Shown: one piece after another, positions 32,600 to 42,964 of the stretch
How positions within the stretch are numbered: position 1 is the stretch's first letter
Layout: the number at the start of each line of letters is the position of its first letter
Assembly: GCA_030220185.1 (NCBI GenBank)
Contig: JASPKZ010010238.1
Span: forward strand, 965,501 to 1,029,500
DNA length: 64,000 nt
Origin: Diploptera punctata
Lineage: Eukaryota; Arthropoda; Insecta; Blattodea; Blaberidae
Reading direction: 5' to 3'
Notes under the pieces: generated by a model
Told to the model about the DNA's origin: nothing
Seen by the model: only the letters and a program-made list of their open reading frames with translations
The model's database searches: none
Program-made: the position numbers and the translations under genes

Positions 32600-33191
32600 C
32601 TTACTTACTTACTCACTGGCACTATCGAACCCGTAGGTTCATGGCCGCACGGACATAAGCTCTCCATACATCCCTATCCTGAGCTAATGCTTTCCAATCA
32701 TTCCCTGTATAATCTACTTCCCTCAAATCATAGTTAATGTTGTTCTCCCACCTCATTCTTGGTCTACCAACTGGGCGTTTTCCTTCTGGCTTTCCTACAA
32801 GAAGTTTCCATGCACGTCTTTCATTCCCCATACGTGCAACATGTCCTGCCCATCGCAGTCTACGGGACTTAACTGTTCTTATTATATCTGGCTTCCTATA
32901 AAGACCGTGTAGTTCATTGTTATGTAGTCTTCTCCATTCACCTGTCTGTTCATCTCTCTTTGGTCCAAAAATTTTCCTAAGAACTTTATTCTCAAATACT
33001 CGTAATCTCCTTTCCTCCCTTAAAGTAAGAGTCCATGTTTCGCATCCATATAATATAACTGGTAGAATAATAGTTTTATATATTTTCAGCTTAACGTTTT
33101 TTGAAAGGAGTTGGGACATCAAAAGTCTCTGCAATGCATAATAGCATGCATTTCCAGAATTGAGCCTATGTTTAATTTCTTTGTGCATCTC
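32600..33191 (-). mobile_element. LINE-T, 5'-truncated, intact TSD
   Basis: The minus strand is an open frame of 188 codons: HKEIKHRLNSGNACYYALQR, IILPVILYGCETWTL, RLRVFENKVLRKIFGPKRDE, RLRWAGHVARMGNERRAW and the GRPRMRWENNINYDL end. The tail on the plus strand is (CTTA)n. A 15-base perfect duplication, an open frame and few differences from other copies all suggest a recent insertion. Confidence 0.95.
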
Positions 33192-33208
33192 ATGAGCGAC
33201 AGCTTATC

Positions 33209-33481
33209 ATGACTATTTATCTCATGGCCCAAATGGTAGTCAATGACCAATCATGTTTCAATGAATTTTGTTTTACAAACCGATGACAGTAGTGTTTCAC
33301 CTCGCTTTCTATCTATTTCGCTTTACCATCTCCTACTTTTGTGATAAAGGAAGCTCCTCCATTTTAATATTCCAAACAAGTCAGAGCATTATTTTTCTTC
33401 GACAAACACATTGAATATATCAAATAATGAACAAATTCCTTGATTTTACTGAGTTGCTTACTAAAACATAAATGAATAACC
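33209..33481 (-). repeat. Hairpin repeat E, partial copy 2a
   Basis: It starts GACTATTTATCTCATGGCCC and contains CAATGACCAATCATGTTTC and AAAGGAAGCTCCTCC, matching the right half of repeat E inverted. It continues directly into the 35-bp minisatellite. Confidence 0.75.
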
Positions 33482-33796
33482 AGTAATGTTGATTATAATA
33501 CACATTTTGATGTGTTAGTAATGTTGATTATAATACACATTTTGATGTGTTAGTAATGTTGATTATAATACACATTTTGATGTGTTAGTAATGTTGATTA
33601 TAATACACATTTTGATGTGTTAGTAATGTTGATTATAATACACATTTTGATGTGTTAGTAATGTTGATTATAATACACATTTTGATGTGTTAGTAATGTT
33701 GATTATAATACACATTTTGATGTGTTAGTAATGTTGATTATAATACACATTTTGATGTGTTAGTAATGTTGATTATAATACACATTTTGATGTGTT
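33482..33796 (+). repeat. Minisatellite, nine units of 35 bp
   Basis: Nine identical or near-identical units AGTAATGTTGATTATAATAC / ACATTTTGATGTGTT over 315 bases. Each unit has a small dyad ACACATTTTGATGTGT. The unit matches a single-copy stretch of repeat E copy 3 (inverted around 51870-51900), so the array grew from a piece of repeat E. Confidence 0.97.
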
Positions 33797-33952
33797 AGTA
33801 TAACGATAATCAAATATTATAATTTACAAGCTGTATCATAGTATTGTAAATATTTAAATGCACCAAAAATATTTTCAAATTTCAGGGTCGATAATGATCA
33901 CCAGGACAATTCTGTATGTGGGGAAAAATCTTACTCAGTATTCAAATAATGT

Positions 33953-35230
33953 TGACTATTTAACTCGTGCCGCAAATGGGATTCAATGACCAATCACTTT
34001 TCAATGATTTTGTAATTACTACCTATCACAGTCGTGTTTCACCTCGAATTTATCAAATATGTTTATCATATTAAAGAAAGCTCCTCCTTTTTAATATTCT
34101 GAATTGGTCATAGCATTATTTTCCAGTGAATGGCTCTCTAAGAAATACGGCTACCTAATTGTATATATAGTGCATGAATGTCAGCAGAAAGCGCATGCGA
34201 TAGATAATATAAAAACATTTGTAACAATTGATTATACCACAAAAAAAAAGAAAACACTGTTTACACTTTCTTAAACGAATTATTTTCCAGGAAATGACGT
34301 TGCAGAAAAATATAATTGACATATTTACATCATAGGACATCAAATTAATTAATACCTATAACGTTGGTTATAAATTTCTTCACTAGGATGCATTATTACA
34401 ATATTGCGATCCTTTGGCAATAAATAATATTATGATCTGGTTGCAGTGATGAACAAAGAAAGAAAATGAAGCGTACCAATCGTTTCTCATTTGTTTTCAA
34501 ACATCGCCGTTTACATTAAATATATAAATATTTTAAAACATCTCTATCTATCTTCGGGTTTTTACAGCTGCTGCCGTCTTCCCGTGCCAAACCTCCAAAG
34601 CCTACGGTCTTGGGCATCTTCGATGCTTAGCCCTCTAGCTTGCATTACTGTCTTCATGTTTTCCTTCCATGTTAACCTTGGTCTTCCTCTTTTCTTCTTT
34701 CTGTTCGGATGCCATTCATATAGTTGCTTCGGCCATCGCTCATCTTCCATTCTTAAAACATGTCCTAACCACTTTAATTCCTTCTCCTCAATTCTTTCAA
34801 TTATGCTTTCTTCTGCTTCCATTATGTTTCTAATTTCCTTATTTGTGACATGTTCTAATTTAGACTTTCTGGCACTTCTTCGTAAATAATCCATTTGTAG
34901 AGCTATTAGTCTATTCTTGTAGAACTTATTGATTGTCCATACATCACTTCCGTACATTGCAACAGATTCCACCAATGTTTTACCAATATATTTTTTTGTG
35001 TCTTTCCAAATATGCTTAACCCACCATATGGAATTTAATTATGATATTATTTTGCTACTCAATTCAATTCTATGTTTTATGTTCTCTTTGCCTATACCTT
35101 CGATGTTTAATCGTTAAATAGTCCTAACAAATGCCACTCTTGATTATCAAATTCTCTAGATAAATTTACTCCTCACTTCGAGAGTCGTGAATTTATCTAT
35201 AATTTGGAAATCACTAGTGGCATTATTTAT
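33953..35230 (-). repeat. Hairpin repeat E, copy 2b, interrupted by a LINE
   Basis: Inverted version of 7740-8414. The right end carries the hairpin (AATGCCACTCTTGATTATC ... GGAAATCACTAGTGGCATT). A LINE fragment (34555-35035) sits inside. Confidence 0.75.
34555..35035 (-). mobile_element. LINE C-terminal fragment inside repeat E
   Basis: The minus strand encodes VESVAMYGSDVWTINKF, LQMDYLRRSARKSKLEHVTN, LKWLGHVLRMEDERWPKQLY, RKKKRGRPRLTWKENMKTVM and DRRLWRFGTGRRQQL. One open frame of 137 codons with no catalytic RT part. Confidence 0.85.
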
Positions 35231-35234
35231 GATA

Positions 35235-35865
35235 AACAGATCTATAAAATTATAGATTTTATCAAAATATAAAGAGAAAAAACTGTTTAAATTACAATAT
35301 TTATAGGACATGAAAGTGTGTTCCTTTTTGCCGTTTCTATCATTGATCAATCTTTGCAAATATCATTCAATGATACTCCGTATAAAATAGTTTTGGAATG
35401 TTATCGTATTTTAAGGAATATAGCCTTTAGTGGTATGGACAATTTCTTATCTATCTCTAGTTTGACAAATGCAATTCTTCTATAGCTATATAAGGACTCC
35501 TTTAAAGTAATTTACTTTCTATTTGTAGTGTCACATATAATACTGAAAGAAATAAATTGTTCCAAACACTGACATGATGTGATTGTAACAATGTTATTAT
35601 GTGCAATGGATGCAACATTGTTTTGCGTGCCATGGAATATAAAGTTAAGGAGTTCTCTCGGGAATATTTCTTGCCATCGTTCCATGTCGTACCAGTCAAA
35701 TTCACATTCACAGACTTACTAAGAGTAAACGTCATTGTATTGGAAATTCTCTACGAACATAGAAAAACCTTAATCTAGTACTCTTTGTACCTTTTTAACA
35801 CTACTGCGTCTTAAATAGTTCAAACATGTATCCCTAAGTAAATTAGATTTTTCTTTATTGAACTT
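35235..35865. other. No gene recognised
   Basis: AT-rich without recognisable content. Confidence 0.5.
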
Positions 35866-35869
35866 TCTA

Positions 35870-36327
35870 ATTAATAGAAACCATAAAATAGACTCTTTGC
35901 TTTTTGCAGATGATTTGGTATTAATAGCTCCAACTGGAACAGATTTACAGTATTCTATACATAATTTTAATATGATTGCAAAAAGGTACAATATGGAAAT
36001 CAATACAAGAGACTTAGATCTGCTGAAATGAGATATCTTCGGAGGACTGCAGGATACACACTACTAGATCACAAAAAAAAAATGAAGACATATTAGAAGA
36101 ATTACACATGGAATCTTTAGAAAACAAAATTTCTGATTATAAGTCAAGATGGATACAACATGTTCATCGAATGGAAGATCACAGAATACCCAAACTAATG
36201 TTAAGATATCAACCTGCAGGAAGAAGAAGACCAGGACGTCCACTCAAAAGACTTCTGGATGGTGTTTCTCTTGAGGCCGAAACAGGTCAGCAAATGGCCT
36301 AAATTCGTGAATGTACTATGATGATGA
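35870..36327 (+). mobile_element. Internally deleted LINE, (GATGAT) tail, copy 2
   Basis: SLLFADDLVLIAPTG (FADD motif) continues through IHNFNMIAKRYNMEINT. At about 36004 it jumps to the RLRSAEMR segment, missing roughly the stretch between the RT palm and the C-terminal region. The rest is nearly identical to 16468-16788. Confidence 0.8.
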
Positions 36328-36945
36328 TGGTACAAAGAATATTAAAGTGATGGCCTTTTGTGGGAAATACCCTGTACCTAGCAAAATTGTTTTGGATGAT
36401 GAAATTTTAGAACGAGTAAACGAATTTAATTATTTGGGTTATAATTTAACATTTCAAGATGAAGCTGATATATCAAAGAAAATCACAAATTTTACAAAAA
36501 CAACGGGGATAATTAACAGTATCATGAAACTATCTTTAGTACGGAAGAACACAAGATTACGCCTTTATAAGGTTCTCGCAAGACCAGTATTAAGATATGG
36601 TAGTGAAGCATGGACAATACGAACAAGCGATGGAAGCAGAATAACAGCAAATGAGATGTGATTTATGCGCCGTACAGCAGGCTACACAAAGTGGGACCAT
36701 AAAAGAAATGAGGAAATTATGGAAGAGTTGGATGTAGAACCCATTCGTCACCATATACAAAGTACCAGAAGAACAGGAAAGCCCATCTTCAACGAATGCC
36801 GTCTCATAGAATTCCAAAAGCCATACTTCGCTACTGCCCGCAAGGCAAAAGATCGCTGGGACGTCCAAAATAGCGCTGGATGGAAAATTCCTCTTTGAGA
36901 CCGTAACAGGCCACATGGCCTAATACTTCCATGGATGATGATGAA
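36328..36945 (+). mobile_element. LINE fragment inserted in or after the (GATGAT) tail
   Basis: It encodes IKVMAFCGKYPVPSKIVLDD, ERVNEFNYLGYNLTFQ, LYKVLARPVLRYGSEAWTIR, a TGA after ITANEM, then FMRRTAGYTKWDHKRNEEIM and KPYFATARKAKDRW. It ends with GGATGATGATG. Related to but distinct from the preceding family. Confidence 0.8.
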
Positions 36946-37320
36946 TTAATCCCATGTCGCGCTAAATATTTATCTGTATTACTCATCTCTAAACGAATTT
37001 TTTTAGCTCCGTTCAATAAAATAATCGAAAGAGCAATTGAAGTCAGGAGAAATGGCAAGTGGATAAACACATTTTTTATGAAATTGAGTTAGGAGCAGAA
37101 ATGACTCATTTTAATTGTCCGTCATTATTGGACACGGCTTTCTAGAGAGTTGATATTGGTACCAATGCGTAGTGCAGTTCAAAGCATTGCCAGTCAGTAT
37201 GGAGCGATGGTCAAAGGAACACCGTGCGTTTGCAATAGAAACGTTTTACACGCTTTATATTAGCTTGACCAATATATATCTATGTAAAGGAATCTTTCAA
37301 CACGATTTTCACCCACTTAA

Positions 37321-37630
37321 CCCATTCGCCTCAGAAGACGAGGTACACTCGCCGGCTGTTAAATGACATTTAACTCGGAAGACGAGTTACACTCGCTTAA
37401 CTCTGCCTGTTCTATATTTGGAATAATGTGTACATCCCTTGGCAGTGTAATCTTTTGTTAACATTTATGAATATTACAGGAATGTATTTTGGCCTTCACC
37501 CTTATTGTGGTCTCAAGTACCGTTATATTTTGTTCGTTTTGAATGTCTGAAAATAGATAATACAATTTACGGTGATTTAAATCCGATTTCTGGGGAAATA
37601 CATTGACAATTAAAACTCGGAGCGAATGGG
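37321..37630 (+). mobile_element. piggyBac-like MITE, copy 2, intact ends
   Basis: 310 bases with TIR CCCATTCGC at the left and GCGAATGGG at the right, flanked by TTAA on both sides (37317-37320 and 37631-37634). TTAA target sites and CCC...GGG ends are the piggyBac hallmarks. Inside, GACGAGGTACACTCGCC and GACGAGTTACACTCGC are a short internal repeat. No ORF; it would depend on a transposase elsewhere. Confidence 0.9.
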
Positions 37631-37810
37631 TTAAAACATTGGATCGACTTGAAACTTTGTTTACTTGTAAAGAATCGATGACAGTACAATAATTTCATCA
37701 TTTTTTTTCTAAGATCCTGGGCAGGATCATCAGGATATCAAAAAAAATAAAGACCGGTATAATAGGTTGTGGACATAATAGTCCATCGTTGTAAGAAATT
37801 AATATTATAT

Positions 37811-37901
37811 CCTCTGGTAGCTCAGTTGGTAGAGCGGTGGACGGTAGTGGTATATAATTTCAGTAATCCATAGGTCGCTGGTTCAAATCCGGTCCGGAGG
37901 A
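37811..37901 (+). tRNA. tRNA-Tyr (GTA) with an 18-base intron
   Basis: The acceptor CCTCTGG/CCGGAGG pairs, with discriminator A at 37901. The D-arm is GCTC..GAGC, and the anticodon stem GTGGA/TCCAT. The anticodon GTA is at 37844-37846, with the intron at 37848-37865 between positions 37 and 38, as in eukaryotic tRNA-Tyr. The T-arm GCTGG-TTCAAAT-CCGGT pairs with wobbles. TTTT directly follows as a polymerase III terminator. Position 33, nearly always U, is G (37843). The gene may be functional or a recent pseudogene. Confidence 0.88.
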
Positions 37902-37989
37902 TTTTATATTTAGAAGAGTATTACCTTTAGCTCATACTGCAGTTTCTGGGAGCTCTTCTATGAGAAATGGCTCCTTTGTCAGTTCATAA

Positions 37990-38318
37990 TGTCCACTGCT
38001 GTGATCTCGAGGTAGCGTGCTGCCTTTTCACGCAGCGGGCCCTGGTTCGATTCCCGGTCAGGGCAGGCTCCTGGGAGGTTTTTTTCGGGGTTTTCCTCAC
38101 CTCTAAGACAAATGTCAGGAAGCTTAGGGCCCAACGGTCCCCAATATTCATCCGGCCATCATCATCATCCTTATCATTATCATCCTCAACCTTCACCGAT
38201 GTGGGAAGCAACGGGAAGCTACCACACCTACAACTCCCTAGTAAAGCTGCAAAGCATAGCATGAAAATGCTATGATTGCAGTGAAAGACCTGCCCTCGGG
38301 CGGAATTACTATGGATGG
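37990..38318 (+). mobile_element. SINE-B copy 2
   Basis: CCACTGCTGTGATCTCGAGG and a B-box GGTTCGATTCCCGGTC start it. It ends GGCGGAATTACTATGGATGG. Confidence 0.9.
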
Positions 38319-38319
38319 A

Positions 38320-38890
38320 AGACCGTGAGGGAGGGTGCGAACTTTAACCCTTAAATTGGCAAAACACAAATTTCTTCTGTTAAATATTTGAATGTGGCGG
38401 ACCGCAGTGAAAATGGAATCTTGTATAACTGTTAATATTAGGTATATTGTATAATTAGACACACATTTAATTTGTTTATTTTTGTTCGTTTTCTTCTGAA
38501 TTATTTAAAAATAATAAATTAACTAAACCAACTGATGTATCTAAAAGGATACATTACGAATTTAAGGGTTAAATATAAATGTTAGGTAATCGCTGTTTTG
38601 TAGTTACATGTTTAAATTGTGTAGCTTGTAAACTGTATATCAGTGTCAACTTCAAGAATTTAGAAAATCTGTTAAATAATATGTTCTTGAAGCTCTAGTT
38701 TTCAAGGTACCGCCATATTTCACTCTTGTTAAATCTGCTGAGGATTTCAGATATCACGGACCAACGCAATATTTCGTTCCAGCCACAAGTGGAAAATTTG
38801 ATTCATACATTTTTTGTAACCTAGAAGTCACAATGAAATGTTGAATTATCTTTGTTTAATTCACAATAAAATTAAACACTATTTCCGTTT
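38320..38890. other. No gene recognised
   Basis: No long frame or repeat identified. Confidence 0.5.
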
Positions 38891-38894
38891 TATA

Positions 38895-39272
38895 AACATT
38901 GGCAGTTCGTGCATTACTTTATGGGAGGGCAACATAGGTAATGGCCAAAACATTACAAAATAGAAAAGAAAGCGTAGAAATGAACTTCTTTAGAAGAACA
39001 AAAGACTGCACAAGATTGGATCGGATAAATCGTGAATATATACGAACAGAGTTAAATATATATCCATTGGATGATAAAATCAAAGAATATAGAAATAAAT
39101 CGTTTAGACATGTATAAAAAATGAATGTAACAAGATTACCAAAAGCAGCATTTAACTACAAGCCAAGAGGTTGAAGTAATATAGGAAGGCCAGTGAAAAG
39201 ATGAACAGAACAACTGTGAGGCGGGGCAGGCAATTTGCCTAGGCCGTGAAGTGAAGAAGATTAAGCATATTT
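38895..39272 (+). mobile_element. LINE C-terminal remnant
   Basis: The translation shows VEMNFFRRTKDCTRLDRINR, RTELNIYPLDDKIKEYRNK, a stop, then NVTRLPKAAFNYKPRG, a stop, SNIGRPVKR and a GTGAAGAAGA tail. Several stops mark an old copy. Confidence 0.75.
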
Positions 39273-39344
39273 CCAATTTTTAACCTATATTTAATTTTTA
39301 CTAATTTAATCCAAATCTAATATATACAAATGCATGTTTGATTA

Positions 39345-40250
39345 TTTGTTTGTTTGTTATTACTTTATGCGCGGCCATATCGTTGATCCGATTGTGATGG
39401 GGCTTTTTGCAAAATGTTCAGGACATTCCCGGGATGAACATAGGCTATAAGAGAGTTGAGATACTGAACCCCTACACCTTTAAAACTCACCCTTTGTAGT
39501 GGAAAACGTGAAAAAAGTAGCTCTTTGGACGCTCAAATGTCTTACACTGCCTAAACCATAACAAAAACACAAAATTAATGTACACACAATTGAATATCTA
39601 AAAACGCTCTACAAAAAATTCGGCAACAGCATATGTTTATCTCTTACGGATAACTCACAATAACCATTTTTGTCTTTCAATTGATGCCAAGAAAATCGAG
39701 ACAAGTACGTAGATTCCTGTTGAAGCATAGCAGCACATGGCGGGTATTGTTTTATGAATAACTCACAATAACCATTTTTGTCTTTCAATTGATGCCAAGA
39801 AAATCGAGAAAAGTACGTAGATTCCTGTTCAAGCATATCAGAACATAGCGGGTATTGTTTTATGAATAACTCACAATAACCATTTTTGTCTTTCAATTGA
39901 TGCCAAGAAAATCGAGAAAAGTACGTAGATTCCTGTTCAAGCATATCAGAATATAGCGGGTATTATTTTATGAATAACTCACAATAATGAATTGTGTCTT
40001 TTAGCTCATTTATGCCAATATCAAGATAAGTAGATTCCTAGGTAACATCGGGTAATCAGCACGTGGAATCTTAAAATAATTACGATATACATTTATAACT
40101 ATTTTTCATTTTACTTATTCAACTAATCATAAGAACTACATTGATCTTCATCTTTCAGCTCATTTATGCCAAGAAGATAGGAATGAGTAGATTCCCGGTC
40201 AACGCCGAGTAAACAGCACAGGGTATCTAAAAATAATTACGAAATACATT
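39345..40250 (-). repeat. Dispersed repeat F, copy 2, expanded
   Basis: It is inverted relative to 30125-30650: GCGCGGCCATATCGTTGATC, AAAAAAGTAGCTCTTTGGAC and the TAGATTCCTAGGTAACATCG unit. It holds a 108-base tandem array that copy 1 lacks. Confidence 0.75.
39650..39990 (+). repeat. Tandem repeat, 108-bp unit, about three copies
   Basis: Units start at 39650, 39758 and 39866 with ATAACTCACAATAACCATTT and continue through GTACGTAGATTCCTG. A diverged fourth begins at 39974. An open frame across it on the minus strand is a by-product of the 108-base (36-codon) period. Confidence 0.95.
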
Positions 40251-40570
40251 TTCTTAGAATTAAAGAGACATCAGAGCTTGCTAGGTTTAGGCTAGGAGCA
40301 TGGATATTTCCAAAAATTAGGAACGATCACGATATGCGAATATGTCCAATATACGGGAGCTTTGAAGACGAGATACGTACCTATATTAGGAAAATGTAAC
40401 GATTTAGAATATTGGAGGCGTCAGTTATCACCGGAAAGATTTCTAAATTCAAATTGTGAGTGATTGGCATGTTACGAGTTAATGATAAATCCGGAAAATT
40501 GGATGAACTTGGGTAAATTTCTGGACAAATCGCAAAACATAAGAACACTCATTCGTGAATAACTAAACAT
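40245..40570 (+). mobile_element. LINE ORF2 C-terminal remnant
   Basis: With frame changes it reads SELARFRLGAWIFPKIRND, MRICPIYGSFEDEI and a LGKFLDKSQNIRTLIRE end. The RFRLGxxxxP...CPxC...ED pattern is the end of several insect non-LTR ORF2 proteins, with the second cysteine lost. Confidence 0.5.
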
Positions 40571-40579
40571 GTTATCAAA

Positions 40580-41355
40580 AGTAATATATTTCTTAATAAT
40601 TCTACACAACCTAATTAGTGTATAATGCAATTGCATTGTCAACTAATTTTAAGAGAGGTGATGGGTGAAAAATTGACAATTTGATATAAAAATTTACATT
40701 GTTTTTTGTACTAAAACATAGCCTGTACTCTAATGTACATGTTGGCAAAGTTCTAGAGGCCTATGGCGTTTCTAAGTACCCTAAATTAAGTCAGAGTTAA
40801 AAGGCTGCGACAGTTAAATGCCACCTGCATGCAAATCTTTAAACTTGTTTTTCCACACTTTTCTTTCACTGCATTTTTGAACATTCAAAATCGAATGGAA
40901 TTCAGAAATTTTGCCCTAGAAGGTTCATATTTTTACTGCACGTCCTAAAAACAATGGATAACAAAGCAGTGCATGGGTGTCATGATTGAAGTAGTATTTT
41001 AAGAAATAAAAAATAAAATGTATGCAATTATTATTTTTTTTGTAATTCCACGCATGAGTCCAACATTATTTTTTTTCTCCCTCTGTATTCACATTATAAG
41101 AATTCTAATGCATGCTTTTTTCTAAATATTTAGGGGTCTTATAAAAAATCAGAAATTTTTCTAAAAAATTGTGGGATACATTTAATTATAATACTGTATA
41201 TGCAATTTTTTTATTAAAATATAATATCTCGTAAAATAAATATCTCACAAGAATGAAACTTAAACACATGGTTATGTATCATGCAGTGAATGATTGAACA
41301 AAACATAAAGTCACTAGTTCAAAAAATGTAGAAAATAGAAATTTCACCCAATACC
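40580..41355. other. No gene recognised
   Basis: AT-rich stretch; nothing identified. Confidence 0.5.
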
Positions 41356-41361
41356 TACTTA

Positions 41362-41680
41362 ATTGTGCACCGCTGTGGTCTCGAGGTAGCGTGCTGCCTT
41401 GTCACGCAGCGGGCCCGGGTTCGATCCCCGGTCGGGGCAGTTTTTCTGCGTGAGGTTTCTATCGGGGCTTTTCCTCACCTGTAAGACAAATATCAGGAAA
41501 ACTTTTAGGCCTAAACGGTCCCCGAAATCATATGACCATCATCATCATCCTTTACCGGTGTGGAAAGCAACGGGAAGCTACCACACTTACACAATTCCCT
41601 AGTAAAGCTGCAAGCATAGCATGAAAATGCTATGATTGAAGTGAAGGACCTACCTTAGGGCAGAATTACTATGGATGGAC
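41362..41680 (+). mobile_element. SINE-B copy 3
   Basis: GGTCTCGAGGTAGCGTGCTG, GGTTCGATCCCCGGTCGG and the ATTACTATGGATGGA end. Copy 4 follows 50 bases later in the same direction. Confidence 0.9.
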
Positions 41681-41731
41681 TTAATATTATTGTTTTTTTT
41701 TTTGTTTTAAGTTATATTATTTTCAAACAGT

Positions 41732-41931
41732 CCACCGCTGTTGTCTCGAGGTAGCATGCTGCCTTGTCACGCAGCGGGCCCGGGTTCGATCCCCGGTCGG
41801 GCAGTTTTTCTGGGTTAGGTTTTTATCGGGGTTTTTCCTCACCTGTAAGACAAATGTCAGGAAAACTTTAAGGCCCAAACGGTCTCCGAAATCATATGGC
41901 TATCATCTTTATCATCATCATCCTTATCATT

Positions 41932-41963
<32 letters not shown>

Positions 41964-42092
41964 TCACCGGTGTGGAAAGCAACGGGAAGCTACCACACTT
42001 ACACAATTCCCTAGTAAAGCTGCAAGCATAGCATGAAAATGCTATGATTGAAGTGAAGGACCTGCCTTCGGGCAGAATTACTATGGATGGAT
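41732..42092 (+). mobile_element. SINE-B copy 4
   Basis: Same head and end as copy 3. The internal (CAT)n run is expanded (about 41907-41961). Confidence 0.9.
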
Positions 42093-42104
42093 TATCAAAC
42101 ATTA

Positions 42105-42335
42105 TTTAATTGTAACGGACTGTCAGCAGCACGTACGGCTTACTGCCCGTGCGACCCATATTTGTAAATAACATTGTATGTATGTTACTTTTAGGGTCGG
42201 TTTCACCAACAGAGGTAACTGTATTACGCCAGTTTAAGCTATGCATTATACACGGGGAAAACTGGCGTAATACAGTTACCTCTGTTGGTGAAATTGACCC
42301 TTAGTCTAATAAAGTCCTACTACTACTACTACTAC
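42105..42335 (+). mobile_element. LINE 3' UTR, (TAC)n-tailed family, copy 2
   Basis: GGACTGTCAGCAGCACGTAC and CGTGCGACCCATATTTGTAA, then TCTAATAAAGTCCTACTACT. It is the plus-strand match to 6097-6240 and 48736-48860. A 107-base MITE interrupts it, and LINE-T is inserted in the tail. Confidence 0.85.
42191..42303. mobile_element. Harbinger-type hairpin MITE (107 bp) with TTA TSD
   Basis: The element is 42194-42300, with TTA on each side (42191-42193, 42301-42303). The arms are about 42 bases, nearly perfect: GGGTCGGTTTCACCAACAG left and its counterpart GGGTCAATTTCACCAACAG right (reverse complement), both running through GTAACTGTATTACGCCAG. A three-base TTA duplication and G-rich TIRs fit PIF/Harbinger. 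It sits inside a LINE 3' UTR whose uninterrupted form is seen at 6097. Confidence 0.85.
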
Positions 42336-42337
42336 TG

Positions 42338-42338
42338 C

Positions 42339-42374
<36 letters not shown>

Positions 42375-42960
42375 CTCTGGCACTATCGAACCCGTAGGTT
42401 CATGGCCGCGCGGACATAAGCTCTCCATACATCCATATCCTGAGCTAATGCTTTCCAATCATTCCCTGTATAATCTACTTCCCTCAAATCATAGTTAATG
42501 TTGTTCTCCCACCTCATTCTTGGTCTACCAACTGGGCGTTTTCCTTCTGGCTTTCCTACAAGAAGTTTCCATGCACGTCTTTCATTCCCCATTCGTGCAA
42601 CATGTCGTGCCCATCGCAGTCTACGAAACTTGACTGTTCTTATTATATCTGGCTTCCTGTAAAGACCATGTAGTTCATTGTTATATAGTCTTCTCCATTC
42701 ACCTGTCTGTTCATCTCTCTTTGGTTCAAAAATTTTCCTAAGAACTTTATTCTCAAATACTTGTAATCTCCTTTCTTCCCTTAAAGTAAGAGTCCATGTT
42801 TCACACCCATATAATATAACTGGTAGAATAATAGTTTTATATATTTTCAGCTTAATGTTTTTGAAAGGAGTTGGGACATCAAGAGTCTCTGCAATGCATA
42901 ATAGCACGCATTTCCAGAATTGAGCCTATGTTTAATTTCTTTGTGCATCTCATTCCTATT
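42338..42960 (-). mobile_element. LINE-T inserted in a (TAC)n tail
   Basis: The minus-strand open frame of 174 codons has ILPVILYGCETWTL and the KRPVGRPRMRWENN end, starting near a frameshift at VPTPFKNIKL. The plus-strand tail is (CTTA)n at 42338-42372. CCTACTACTACT..GCTACTTAC occurs on both sides, so the target was the LINE microsatellite tail. Confidence 0.9.
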
Positions 42961-42964
42961 TGTG

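Noticed and set aside
33482..33796. Regular 35-bp repeats suggestive of a CRISPR array
   Set aside because: The repeats are head to tail without spacers, in a eukaryotic setting, and match part of a local dispersed repeat.
34491..34889. 132-codon plus-strand frame rich in S, L, F, C
   Set aside because: Shadow of the LINE on the other strand (34555-35035). Similar shadows at 32917, 42678, 43973, 44261, 45790 and 57859.
37967..38275. 102-codon frame over SINE-B
   Set aside because: It lies wholly in the SINE-B body. The related frames at 7327-7542 and 41399-41602 have the same cause.
39609..39944. 111-codon frame with a repeated 36-residue unit
   Set aside because: The 108-bp tandem repeat keeps the frame open by its period. 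No start context or family resemblance.
42194..42300. Strong hairpin as a transcription terminator
   Set aside because: It has a TTA duplication and interrupts a known LINE UTR, so it is a MITE. There is no bacterial context.
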